From contig OX638329.1 of assembly GCA_951812755.1 (NCBI GenBank), forward strand, positions 1,287,339 through 1,351,338: a DNA stretch of 64,000 bases, given 5' to 3'. Positions 27,656 through 35,777 of this stretch are shown one piece after another. The notes below the pieces were generated by a model, which saw nothing but the letters and a program-made list of their open reading frames with translations, was not told the origin of the DNA and did not search any database. This DNA is from an uncultured Latescibacterota bacterium (GTDB lineage Bacteria > Latescibacterota > UBA2968). Within the stretch, counting starts at the first letter, position 1. Every line of letters begins with the position of its first letter. Made by a program: the position numbers and the translations under genes.

Positions 27656-28096
27656 CTACAGGCTTTCCCAAATTGCTCGACTGATATCCGCTTGCTGCAA
27701 AATCCTGAGAAGCTGTTTTAAAACTCATTCTGCCCCTCCCCGTCTATGCTCTATTGCCCTGTCATTCTGAGCGGAGCGTAGCGGAGTCGAAGGAGCGGGG
27801 TACAACTGGCCGCCTCTCAGGCCAGTTCATCTCTTACCAACTCAGGTGGAAAAGATGCTTCGGCTACGCTCAGCATGACAAAACGCCGGACATGCGTAAC
27901 ATCAGGTATTAATTTTAAAACAGCTTCTGAGCAAAAGCCCACGATCGATATCACCCCGATGCAGATTGGGAATGGCAAGACGTGTTGTTTCTCGAATCAT
28001 ATAATGATGCTTGCCTCCAGGATACGGACCTTCAAATCCCAGTTGCCTCAAATAGCGAATTAGATTGCGGCGACTAATTGGCCCAAATTTGGGCAT
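27656..28096 (-). pseudogene. hicA: hicA toxin gene split by a MITE
   Basis: The first part encodes a HicA mRNA interferase: GPISRRNLIRYLRQLGF, then GGKHHYMIRETT (catalytic His) and IPNLHRGDIDRGLLL. The frame then enters the MITE at 27926 and stops after RSCFKINT. On the other side of the element, from 27709 to 27656, the original tail continues: RILQQADISRAIWESL and stop. Removing the MITE and one CTGAG copy restores a continuous 72-residue HicA of normal length. The truncated 64-residue product keeps the dsRBD-like core and catalytic His, so partial activity cannot be excluded. It overlaps hicB at TGATG. Confidence 0.92.
27710..27926 (+). mobile_element. 217-bp MITE inside hicA
   Basis: Non-coding element with terminal inverted repeats AAGCTGTTTTAAAA and its exact complement, flanked by 5-bp direct repeats CTGAG (27705-27709 and 27927-27931). 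The interior carries a GTCATTCTGAGCGGAG-type segment and TGCTTCGGCTACGCTCAGCA. A 181-bp relative lies at 60168-60348. This copy has an extra 39-bp hairpin repeat at 27792-27830. Confidence 0.93.
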
Positions 28097-28311
28097 CACA
28101 CAGACTCCAATACGGCATCCAAACGCACCCCATCCACTTCCGGAAGCGGATGTCCCATCCTCAAGCCAAGAATGATCCAACCTTCGAGCACGGATTGCAA
28201 TTCCTCGCGACACATTTCTAAAGTATCCGCATTGGCATACACGCCTTGAAAGCCCACAATTTCTCCATAAAACGTTTGATCATCGAGGATCTCGTATCTT
28301 GCGTGTTTCAT
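28096..28311 (-). CDS. hicB: HicB-type antitoxin
   Basis: 71 residues from the ATG at 28311; an in-frame ATG at 28338 is an alternative, and neither has a strong ribosome binding site. The sequence ARYEILDDQTFYGEIVGFQG, then YANADTLEMCREELQSVLEG, is the partial RNase H fold of HicB antitoxins. The C-terminal VDGVRLDAVLESV lacks an obvious ribbon-helix-helix or HTH domain. It precedes hicA with a TGATG overlap (antitoxin first), the reverse of the E. coli order but common elsewhere. Its toxin is interrupted. Confidence 0.85.
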   Translation of the reverse strand: MKHARYEILDDQTFYGEIVGFQGVYANADTLEMCREELQSVLEGWIILGLRMGHPLPEVDGVRLDAVLESV

Positions 28312-28426
28312 AGCTGATTGGATATAGGTAATTAGCATAGAACGCCCACTTCACTCTCTCGATATAAGGTTAAAACAGGAATCGTTTGTCCAATATAAAT
28401 GCCCCCGTTGAAATTGGCAACCATTC

Positions 28427-28597
28427 TTAAGAATCCGTATCGGCATCTCGATTTGCCTGCTGCAACAGCAAAATAATCTGATCTAACCGCTTCAAAAATC
28501 CGTAGAGAAAGGCAAAAATCGTACACCACAATCCCACGATAAAAAGCCCGCCTGTAATCGCCATCAAAATCAAATCATAACGCGTGAGTTCTGGCAT
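28427..28597 (-). CDS. Small single-pass membrane protein
   Basis: 56 residues, preceded by a strong ribosome binding site (AAGGAGG, 4 nt before the ATG). One clear transmembrane helix (ILMAITGGLFIVGLWCTIFA) runs into a short amphipathic C-terminal segment (KRLDQIILLLQQANRDA) that could dimerise. I do not recognise it. It lies upstream of hicB on the same strand with a 115-bp gap, so it may be separate. Confidence 0.6.
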   Translation of the reverse strand: MPELTRYDLILMAITGGLFIVGLWCTIFAFLYGFLKRLDQIILLLQQANRDADTDS

Positions 28598-28732
28598 CTT
28601 TCCTCCTTAAAATAGGGTATGTTTGCTTGCTCGCCTTGCTATTCTAATTCAATTGCCTTATGTTCCCACTATTATGAGGAACAAACATTTATCTACAATA
28701 GTCAAAAATAAAACAACTCAAAGGATAGTATC

Positions 28733-29512
28733 ATGCGCCAATACCTGTGGATCGCAATATTTTTAATCGGGTGCGGCGGTAGCACCACTGCGCCGATGCC
28801 GACCGAACCCGAACTCACCGCCCAACACGCGCGTCTGGAACCCGTGCAATTTCAAACGCCAGACGGATTTCTGTTATTTGGCACGCTCTTTTCTTCCCCC
28901 AACCACCCCACACCTCGCCCTGCAGTCATCCTGCTCCATCCATTTAACGAAAACCACGTTCAATGGGCGGACTTTATTCCCGAACTCGTTGCCCAGCGGG
29001 GCTATGTAGCACTCGCTTTTGATCTTCGCGGACATGGCAACAGCATCTTTCGCAATGGGCAACCGTACACACTCCAGAACTTCTCCCTTGACGACATCAA
29101 CCAGATGCCGCTCGATGTCGTCGCTGCAATTGCATTTCTCAAAACCCGCGCAGAAGCCGACCCCAACCGCATCGGCGTTATCGGTACAGACCTCGGTGCC
29201 GATATCGCCTTTGTGAGCGCGGGGCTATTCCCCGACATCAAAGCAACCGTATCCGTTTCACCCAACTTTCTCGGAGACCAGGTTCAGGAAATTCTCATTG
29301 GCACCAATATCCCCGGTTTTGCACCGCGCAACATTCTCTATCTCGCTGCTTTCGGCGATGGATATGCCTACACCACATCCCAAACCCTGTCTGAATTGAC
29401 CCAGGGAGTTACTGCCGTAATCGGCTACCAGGGAACGGGACGTGGACTCGATTTACTCGCTCAGGGCAACGCCTGGACAACCGTCCTGGACTGGCTCGAC
29501 AAAAATCTTTGA
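28733..29512 (+). CDS. Alpha/beta-hydrolase lipoprotein
   Basis: 259 residues. The signal peptide ends in lipobox LIGC (Cys14), so the protein is membrane-tethered outside the cytoplasm. The alpha/beta-hydrolase fold is visible in PAVILLHPFNENHVQW (oxyanion region), VALAFDLRGHGNS and the nucleophile elbow IGTDLGAD. At the elbow the usual GxSxG Ser is Asp. Either it uses an Asp nucleophile, as haloalkane dehalogenases and epoxide hydrolases do, or it has lost esterase activity. Dienelactone-hydrolase-like relatives are the closest match I can name. An AAAGGA site precedes the ATG, and an RGG-rich secreted protein gene follows after 44 bp. Confidence 0.82.
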   Translation: MRQYLWIAIFLIGCGGSTTAPMPTEPELTAQHARLEPVQFQTPDGFLLFGTLFSSPNHPTPRPAVILLHPFNENHVQWADFIPELVAQRGYVALAFDLRGHGNSIFRNGQPYTLQNFSLDDINQMPLDVVAAIAFLKTRAEADPNRIGVIGTDLGADIAFVSAGLFPDIKATVSVSPNFLGDQVQEILIGTNIPGFAPRNILYLAAFGDGYAYTTSQTLSELTQGVTAVIGYQGTGRGLDLLAQGNAWTTVLDWLDKNL

Positions 29513-29556
29513 AACGATGTATGAAAGCGCATCATCTCTTCACACGGGAGGCAATC

Positions 29557-31041
29557 ATGCGATTTTCAAGATGGCTATCGATCTTACTTATAGGCGCGGC
29601 ATTATGCGCCTTAGACCTGTCAGATATTTACGCACAGCGCGGTGGTGGCGGTGGCCGCGGTGGTGGTGGTCGTGGAGGTGGTGGCGGAGGCCGCGGAGAT
29701 TTGCGTCCCCAGCAACGCGGACAATTTGCCGACTTTCCCTGGGGTGCCCAAAAACTCCTCGAAGCCAACGGGCAGATACTCAGCCAAATGCCGGCACCCA
29801 TACAGATGTACATACTCGATCAGGCAAAAAAATGGGATGACCTGTTTCCCGTTCGCCACCAACAACTCGAACTCTTTTTTCGCAAAATCCTCAACACCGA
29901 TCGCCAGGAATTCAACGCGGTTTTCGGCAATATCTTGCGCGAATTTCAGGCACTTCAGGGCGGCAGACAGGGACGTCGGGGGCAAGGGCAAGGAGCACGC
30001 GGTGGTGGTCGCCAAGGGCAAGGGGCACGCGGTGGTGGTGGTCGCCAAGGGCAAGGAGCACGCGGTGGTGGTCGCGGAGGTCCCAGTCTGAATATCACCG
30101 ATTTTACACCTGCTCAATACGCCATGGTCGAGCGCGCTTTCCAATCTTTTGTCTTATCAGACCAGGGTTTGTCCAAAGGCGTGGTCATCATTGCGATCAC
30201 CGGATCGGGAGAATCGAATATCCCCGCCTATCTGACGTACAGAGGGGCATTATTCAACAATATTGACTACGGCAAAAATTCGCGCGAATGGATGACCACG
30301 GTTCAAACGGCTTCACCAAATGCAATCAAAGGCAAAAGTCTCAAAGTCCCTTCGCTATTTGAATACCACAACAAAGCCATCGAGGACAAAACCCATACGC
30401 GCACACTGGCTTTCTATCAGTCCGGGGAAAAAGAGATCCCTCCCATAGTTAGCAAAACCAAGGGCTATGGTACCAGATACAGCCCTTATGCCGTCAATGC
30501 ACCCAGCCTTGAAAAAATCGCAGGCACCATAGAAGAACAACTCGGCACAGCCATAAAACAGGGCAAATCGCAGCGATACATAGACCGCATAGTCAAACCC
30601 AAGCTGACCCCGGAAGCACTCAAATTAAAAAAAGTCATCAAAGATGAAGCGTTTGGTCGGCTGGTATCCGGCGTACTGATGGACAGCGAAGAAAGCCGCA
30701 AACTCGGCACTGCATTCATCACCGAGGTCGCACAAAAAGCCATGGATGCCGCACTTCCCGATATTGTCTTCATCGAAATGAAAGCCGGAGATGTCTCTAC
30801 CCAGACCATCTCCCAATTTCACGACACAATGAGTGCTATGGCGCGCTATGGCAGCAGTGTGACATTCGCCCTATTCGATCAATCTGCCGGTCAGGCACTC
30901 ATTGTCAGTCCCAAAATCATTGGCGGTCAATCCTTCGACGGACAAAGCCTCGAAAACATATCCGCCACCCTGGCCAGAGCGAGCAGTCTCATGCTCGATG
31001 GGGCGGCGGGAACACCTGTTGCAGAGGTGAGAATGAGATAA
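29557..31041 (+). CDS. Secreted Gly/Arg-rich protein of unknown function
   Basis: 494 residues, starting at 29557 where GGGAGG precedes the ATG. A signal peptide (about residues 1-28) is followed by an RGGGGGRGGGG stretch. A helical domain (about 60-145) resembles small calcium- or metal-stress proteins in composition only. A second low-complexity block follows (GQGARGGGRQ repeats, about 147-180). The long C-terminal region (about 185-494) has no recognised family and includes FVLSDQGLSKGVVIIAITGS and DIVFIEMKAGDV. Positively charged RGG blocks could bind nucleic acid, polyanions or envelope polymers. It probably shares a transcript with the upstream lipoprotein hydrolase. Confidence 0.75.
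   Translation: MRFSRWLSILLIGAALCALDLSDIYAQRGGGGGRGGGGRGGGGGGRGDLRPQQRGQFADFPWGAQKLLEANGQILSQMPAPIQMYILDQAKKWDDLFPVRHQQLELFFRKILNTDRQEFNAVFGNILREFQALQGGRQGRRGQGQGARGGGRQGQGARGGGGRQGQGARGGGRGGPSLNITDFTPAQYAMVERAFQSFVLSDQGLSKGVVIIAITGSGESNIPAYLTYRGALFNNIDYGKNSREWMTTVQTASPNAIKGKSLKVPSLFEYHNKAIEDKTHTRTLAFYQSGEKEIPPIVSKTKGYGTRYSPYAVNAPSLEKIAGTIEEQLGTAIKQGKSQRYIDRIVKPKLTPEALKLKKVIKDEAFGRLVSGVLMDSEESRKLGTAFITEVAQKAMDAALPDIVFIEMKAGDVSTQTISQFHDTMSAMARYGSSVTFALFDQSAGQALIVSPKIIGGQSFDGQSLENISATLARASSLMLDGAAGTPVAEVRMR
29985..30081 (+). repeat. Three tandem 30-bp coding repeats
   Basis: Three near-identical units of about 30 bp beginning GGGCAAGG(A/G)GCACGCGG. They encode the GQGARGGGRQ repeats of the RGG-rich protein, and one unit carries an extra Gly codon. 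The copy number is likely variable. Confidence 0.85.
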
Positions 31042-31269
31042 AGGCAAGAGTTAGTATCTGATCCCGGCGCTACCGGCTTATGCATGCAAGAAACTCAATA
31101 TGTCATTCCTGCGAAAGCAGGAATCCAGAGGAGTGGGGCTGGTTGTGGCTTTCGTCGGAGTAGCAAACGAGGATACGCTCCAAAAATAGGTGTCGTAAGT
31201 TGCTACGATACAGTAAATTTTTCAGGCGTATTCAGTCGTAAGGGTGTACGCGCCACGCTGTGGGCCTAG
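31042..31269. other. Gene-free stretch with a VIPAKAGIQ-type repeat
   Basis: No gene is recognised. At about 31101-31128 it contains the palindrome-bearing repeat TCATTCCTGCGAAAGCAGGA, a type of dispersed repeat seen in many bacterial genomes that translates as VIPAKAGIQ in one frame. The first of two 128-bp MITEs begins right after it. Confidence 0.6.
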
Positions 31270-31397
31270 TTCATCGCGGCAAAAGAGACTACCCATATCA
31301 ATCTTACTTGCGATTGTCATTGCGGCAGGGTTTTAGCCGCAATCCAGAAGGTTTTGCTGTTCATGTCTATATGGGGCATGATTTACGCCACGATGCA
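31270..31397 (+). mobile_element. 128-bp MITE, copy C
   Basis: Flanked by CTAG at 31266-31269 and 31398-31401. Ends are TTCATCG and CGATGCA. It sits directly next to copy D, the two sharing a single CTAG. Confidence 0.88.
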
Positions 31398-31401
31398 CTA
31401 G

Positions 31402-31529
31402 TGCATCGCGGCAAAAGAAACTGGTCATATCAATTTGACTTGCGGTTGTCATTGCGGCATGGTTTAAGCCGCAATCCAGAAGGTTTTGATGTTCACTTCT
31501 ATATGTCGCAAGACTTACGCCACGATGCA
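31402..31529 (+). mobile_element. 128-bp MITE, copy D
   Basis: Flanked by CTAG at 31398-31401 (shared with copy C) and 31530-31533. Ends are TGCATCG and CGATGCA. It is almost identical to copy B at 7639 and more diverged from copy C, so this tandem pair was not made by simple duplication. Confidence 0.88.
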
Positions 31530-31800
31530 CTAGCGATAGTCACACTACCACATAGTAATCCAGTCCGTTTTTCCCTCTTTCCATTATCGGATAGCCCGTA
31601 AAACCCAACAGCTTTAGCGTTGGGAGTAGTCACCGCTACTGAAGTACGCCGCCGCCGCGAAGAATCTCGCCGTCTTCGCTCCGAAGCCGAATCCGGCTGG
31701 CAGGACGCTAAGCGATGGCTCGAGGAGCAACTATTGGAACAGAGGAAAGAGGAAAGAGGAATCCCCATCGAACTTCGGGCAGTCAGCCATTTTTTCTTTC

Positions 31801-32299
31801 TCAGACATTTTTGCGAATTTTGCGAATGCGGATGGCATCCTCTATCCACCCGGCGATTTTGCTCTTGACGTAATGGTAAGCGTCCTTGCTATCGCCATGT
31901 GGCGGATTGTACGATTTTACCACGTTTGATAATATCTGACCATTGATATTAATGTTATCAAAAGGATTTTTTCCTTTTGGGGATTGTTTCCCGTATTGAT
32001 CCTTAAGCTTGTGAACATAGATGCCAAGCAGTCCTTTGCCCTCATCCCAATGATTTTTTTATTTCATAATGGATCCAGTCACTTTCGGCAGTATAACTTC
32101 CAATCAGAACGATTGTACAGGATGCTCCGGCAAGCTGGCTATCTACCCATTTCTTGATTGAGGCGGTGTCGGTATAGCTTTCCCACTGGTTATCGCTGAC
32201 GAGTTTATTGCCCTCGACGACACCAGCATTTCTAATTTGGGCAGCCCGCCAATTGTCGTGTGCATAGTGAAAACTAAAAAAGACCCATCGTCTTGTCAT
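31801..32299 (-). pseudogene. ThsB-like (MTH538/DUF1863) TIR-domain gene, frameshifted
   Basis: The first part (RRWVFFSFHYAHDNWRAAQI, then WVDSQLAGASCTIVLIGSYT and DWIHYEIKK) is typical of the MTH538-like TIR family found as ThsB in Thoeris anti-phage systems. The frame stops shortly after EIKK. One base over, the family's second half resumes: WDEGKGLLGIYVHKLKD, then GKNPFDNININ and a helical tail to the stop at 31801. The break is at an A7 run (32054-32060, T7 on the plus strand). Loss of one A, or of the T soon after it, gives one continuous frame of about 165 residues. No ThsA-like effector gene is visible nearby. It is a pseudogene, a homopolymer error, or slippage-controlled. Confidence 0.82.
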
Positions 32300-32761
32300 T
32301 GCACTCTTTGCTCCTACCATTGCTTCCCAAGTTTTTCACATTTCATTGTACCAGAGTACCAAACAGTCAGGCTGGCATGTACGCAGCCTCTGCTATTGGC
32401 ATACTTGGGAATCAAAAATCTAACATTTTTAAATAATATAGTCAATCCCATCATATCGCTACCCTGAAATGCTCGACAGCTAAGTACTGAGTCCAAAACT
32501 GCAGGTAGAACACTAATTGGAACTCCCTGTCCATCCCGGAGGAGCACTATCGTGTTGACAGAAGAAGAGTTGAACGTGTCCACAGTTGTCACAAACGAAT
32601 ATCTTGAAGGCACGTCCTGCCGCTGGCTTCAACCCAAAATTCTGGATTGCGGCTTAAACCATGCCGCAATGACGGCAGGGCATCGGGTCGCTTTTGGATG
32701 CCACTATCCTTCGCCCAAAGGTGCAATAATACCAAAAAATTTTGACTTATCATCAAACGCA
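32300..32761. other. Gene-poor stretch with MITE fragment
   Basis: 462 bp with no recognised gene. Near 32636-32680 it has a core fragment of the 128-bp MITE (TTCTGGATTGCGGC, then CCATGCCGCAATGACGG) without ends. A strong GGAGGAG site precedes a GTG-started plus-strand frame at 32552, but that frame soon enters the repeat and then antisense of the next gene. It may be a gene remnant. Confidence 0.45.
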
Positions 32762-33811
32762 TCACACCGCCACCGCCTGCCTGCGTCTTACCGACTCAAC
32801 CTCCACAAAACACAGACGCAGCGCGTCGGCAGCACTCTCACCAGAAATTGCTCTGGCGACCTCGCCGCTTTCCACAGCATCTACCGCAGCTTGAATCTCG
32901 TTGGCAAATGCAACCACGGGATCGGCATCGCCCAGACTCGGTTCTCGCACCTCGCCATCATCCGTCAACAAGGTCACGGGCATTGTCACAACCGGCTTGC
33001 CGCCCAGAGTCGAAAATTCGTAAAGCACCGTTGCGCGCTCCATATAAACCTCAAACCCGTGTGTAAACGCCCTGCCCTGCTGAGAAATAGCACCCGAAGC
33101 ACACGTCACGCACAAATCCGGCTGGCTATCGTATTGATAACTCGTCGAAATATATTCCACATACCGGTCTTGCACCAGCCTGCCCGAAGACACCACCCGA
33201 TCTGGCCGACCGAGCGCCACCAGGATATAATGCGTATCGTGAATATGCAAATCGACGCCCGGTCCCCCGCTCTTTTCCATATTGGCAAAAGCCGATGTCC
33301 AATTCGGCTGCGAAATAACGCGCTTAAAATGCGCGCCGAGCACATTGCCATATTCCCCGCCATCTATCACCTGCTTGAGATAGGCAAACTCCGGAAAAAA
33401 GGGCAAAACCTGTGCCACCATCATCAACCTTCCCGTCTGCTCGGAAACCCGCACCATGCGGTCGGCGTCCTCGAGACTCAGCGCAATGGGCTTTTCGACC
33501 AGCACATGCTTGCCCGCGCGCATCGCAGCGATTGCCACCTCACAGTGTTGCGAGGTCGGCAAACAGATATCGACCAGATCAATTGAAGCATCCGATAGCA
33601 AATCATCAATCTTTTCATACGTGCGAATACCCGACAGGTCTTCCACCCCTCCCGGCTCTCCAAAATTACCGCCCAACCCCCGCCAGTCTCCCGCCCGCTT
33701 TTTGGGACTGCGCGTGCATATCGCAGCCACTTTGCCCCCGCGTACCCTCTGAATCCCCCGGTAATGCGTCATACCCATAAATCCCAATCCAATAATACCT
33801 ATCGAAACCAT
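32762..33811 (-). CDS. Gfo/Idh/MocA family oxidoreductase
   Basis: 349 residues, starting at 33811 behind TTGGAGG. It has a clear Rossmann nucleotide motif, IGIIGLGFMGMTH (GxGxxG), and the family motif EKPIALS near residue 105. GVDLHIHDTHYILVALG carries the conserved substrate-site His/Asp region. The most canonical of the three family members in the window. The symporter gene lies upstream on the same strand with a 28-bp gap, so the pair probably imports and then oxidises an organic substrate, though the substrate is unknown. Confidence 0.92.
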   Translation of the reverse strand: MVSIGIIGLGFMGMTHYRGIQRVRGGKVAAICTRSPKKRAGDWRGLGGNFGEPGGVEDLSGIRTYEKIDDLLSDASIDLVDICLPTSQHCEVAIAAMRAGKHVLVEKPIALSLEDADRMVRVSEQTGRLMMVAQVLPFFPEFAYLKQVIDGGEYGNVLGAHFKRVISQPNWTSAFANMEKSGGPGVDLHIHDTHYILVALGRPDRVVSSGRLVQDRYVEYISTSYQYDSQPDLCVTCASGAISQQGRAFTHGFEVYMERATVLYEFSTLGGKPVVTMPVTLLTDDGEVREPSLGDADPVVAFANEIQAAVDAVESGEVARAISGESAADALRLCFVEVESVRRRQAVAV

Positions 33812-33839
33812 AACAAACCTCCAATACAATAAGTAAATG

Positions 33840-35078
33840 TCAGCGTTCAGCGATGCCTAATTTTTCGCCCTGATAACGGGCTATCAGGGCTGTGCCACAC
33901 GAATCGCTCCAGACATTGACAGTGGTGCGAAACATGTCCAGGATGCGGTCTATAGTTAGGATCAGGCCGATCCCCTCCAGGGGCAGACCCACAGAGGACA
34001 GGACAATAGAAAGCATCACCAGGCCCGTCATAGGAATGCCAGCCGCGCCGATGGAGGCCAACAAAGCGGTAAGGACGACCAGGAATTGCTGGATAAAGCT
34101 CAGATCAATCCCATAAGCTTGAGCAATAAACAGAGCGGCGACACATTCGAACAGGGCTGTACCGTCCATATTAATAGTTGCACCCAGCGGCGCGACAAAA
34201 CTGGTGGTGCGGTTGGAAACGCCAGCGCGTTGCTCCAGCGATTCAATAGTAATGGGCAAGGTCGCCGAAGAGGAACTGGTGGAAAAGGCGGTGAGGAGGG
34301 CCGGAGCAAGGGCGCGAAGGAAGGATAGGGGCGATATGCCGCCAAAAAAATAAAGCACCAGCGGCAGGGTAATCGCCGCGTGGATAATCAGACCAACCAG
34401 GACAGTGAGGGCGTACAAACCCAAATCGACGAAAATCGACAGGCCGGTGGTGCCAACGGCTTTGGCGACCAGGGCAAAAATGCCGATGGGTGCCAGACGG
34501 ATAATAAAATGGGTCAGTTGCATCATGACTTCGAAAGCAGACTGAAAAAAATCACGCAGGTGCTTCTGGTGCGGATCGGGCAAGCGGATGATGGCAAATC
34601 CGAGAAGGAAGCAAAAGACGATTACGGGCAAGATCTGTCCCTCGGCCATAGCCTTGAATACATTATCCGGCACCAAATCCAACAGCAGCCGCTCAAGGGC
34701 GGCTTTGGGACCGTCGCCGAATTGAGCTATGGAATCGGCCAGTTGTTCAGGAGGGGCTTGCAGAGACAACTGTGCCCCCTTGCCTGGACTTATGGCATTG
34801 ACCAATACCAGACCAGTGATAATGGACAACAGGCTGGTGCTCAGGTAGTAGGTAAAGGTCTGGGCACTCAGGCGTCCAAAATGACCGACCTGGCCTATGC
34901 CGACCACCCCGAAAACAATAGAGGTGACGATCAAGGGGACGATGATCATTTTAAGGCCCTTGAGGAAAAGAGTTCCCACAAAGGCAAAGTGAAGAACGGA
35001 TTCCCCTAACAGCATGCCACTCATTGCGCCGAGGAACAACGCGATAAGGATTTGTACATGGAGCGAGCGAATGTTCAT
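33840..35078 (-). CDS. Dicarboxylate/amino acid:cation symporter (DAACS family)
   Basis: 412 residues, inner-membrane protein with about eight helices and two re-entrant hairpins. Family signatures are present: AFSTSSSSATLPIT (first hairpin, Ser-rich), NMDGTAL (the cation and substrate-binding NMDGT motif), IGAAGIPMTG (second hairpin) and RILDMFRTTVNV (substrate-binding Asp and Arg helix). The usual NVxGD reads NVWSD. Family members couple Na+ or H+ to uptake of glutamate, aspartate or C4-dicarboxylates. GAGGA precedes the ATG. It appears co-transcribed with the downstream oxidoreductase. Confidence 0.95.
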   Translation of the reverse strand: MNIRSLHVQILIALFLGAMSGMLLGESVLHFAFVGTLFLKGLKMIIVPLIVTSIVFGVVGIGQVGHFGRLSAQTFTYYLSTSLLSIITGLVLVNAISPGKGAQLSLQAPPEQLADSIAQFGDGPKAALERLLLDLVPDNVFKAMAEGQILPVIVFCFLLGFAIIRLPDPHQKHLRDFFQSAFEVMMQLTHFIIRLAPIGIFALVAKAVGTTGLSIFVDLGLYALTVLVGLIIHAAITLPLVLYFFGGISPLSFLRALAPALLTAFSTSSSSATLPITIESLEQRAGVSNRTTSFVAPLGATINMDGTALFECVAALFIAQAYGIDLSFIQQFLVVLTALLASIGAAGIPMTGLVMLSIVLSSVGLPLEGIGLILTIDRILDMFRTTVNVWSDSCGTALIARYQGEKLGIAER

Positions 35079-35240
35079 TTTGCGGTATCCTCTGGTCTGA
35101 TGTATAAAATAAAATAACCCTACTGTCTGCTTTTACACCATTGTTTTTTCACCCTCTTTGTTATATTTTATATTAGTTGACCGTCCCTACGTATAACAAT
35201 TGAAAAGTCGGCTAAATCTCAATCTCCACGAGGTACTCTC

Positions 35241-35777
35241 ATGAAAAAACTGCTCGCACTATGGCTCTGCCTTCTCATCGCATCATCTGCCCGCGCAACC
35301 GAAGCCCCCGATTTCAACCTGCCAGGCCTCAGTGGCAAGCGGGTACAACTAACTGCGCTCCTCGAAAAAGGTCCTGTGTTACTCGACTTCTGGGCCACAT
35401 GGTGCAAACCCTGCATCAAAGCAATGCCCAAGCTCGAAGAAATCCACGCCAAATACGCCGACAGAGGACTCACCGTTCTCGGCGTGAACGAAGATGGACC
35501 CCGTGGTCAAAACCGCATTCGCCCATTTTTGCGAGGGCGCAACATCACATTTCCAATCGCCATTGACGCCGATGGATCCGTTATGCAACGCATGCAAGTT
35601 CGCGCCCTGCCCACCACAATTCTCATTGCTTCAGACAGGGAAATTGTATTGCGAGAGGCCGGTTTAACCGATGGGAAGGCCATCATCGACGCTTTAGAGA
35701 TCCTGTTGCCCGAAAAAGAAGCATCAGAGGAAAAAGAAGCATCGGAAAAAAAGGAAACCCCAGATGAAAGCAAGTAG
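35241..35777 (+). CDS. TlpA-like periplasmic thioredoxin
   Basis: 178 residues. The signal peptide (1-19) ends at ARA. A redoxin/TlpA domain follows with the active site WCKPC (Cys55 and Cys58) in LLDFWATWCKPC, and cis-Pro in ALPTTIL. An acidic repetitive tail (EEKEASEKKE) ends the protein. It would reduce or exchange disulfides in the periplasm. The stop overlaps the start of the next gene, an outer-membrane protein, by 14 bp. That tight coupling suggests the thioredoxin serves that protein or a shared substrate. Confidence 0.92.
   Translation: MKKLLALWLCLLIASSARATEAPDFNLPGLSGKRVQLTALLEKGPVLLDFWATWCKPCIKAMPKLEEIHAKYADRGLTVLGVNEDGPRGQNRIRPFLRGRNITFPIAIDADGSVMQRMQVRALPTTILIASDREIVLREAGLTDGKAIIDALEILLPEKEASEEKEASEKKETPDESK

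Noticed and set aside
31620-31868. 82-residue plus-strand frame with a charged helical N-terminus (RRRREESRRLRSEAES)
   Set aside because: Its second half is antisense to the TIR-like gene, there is no ribosome binding site, and the composition is typical of chance helical frames; it might be a remnant but cannot be supported.
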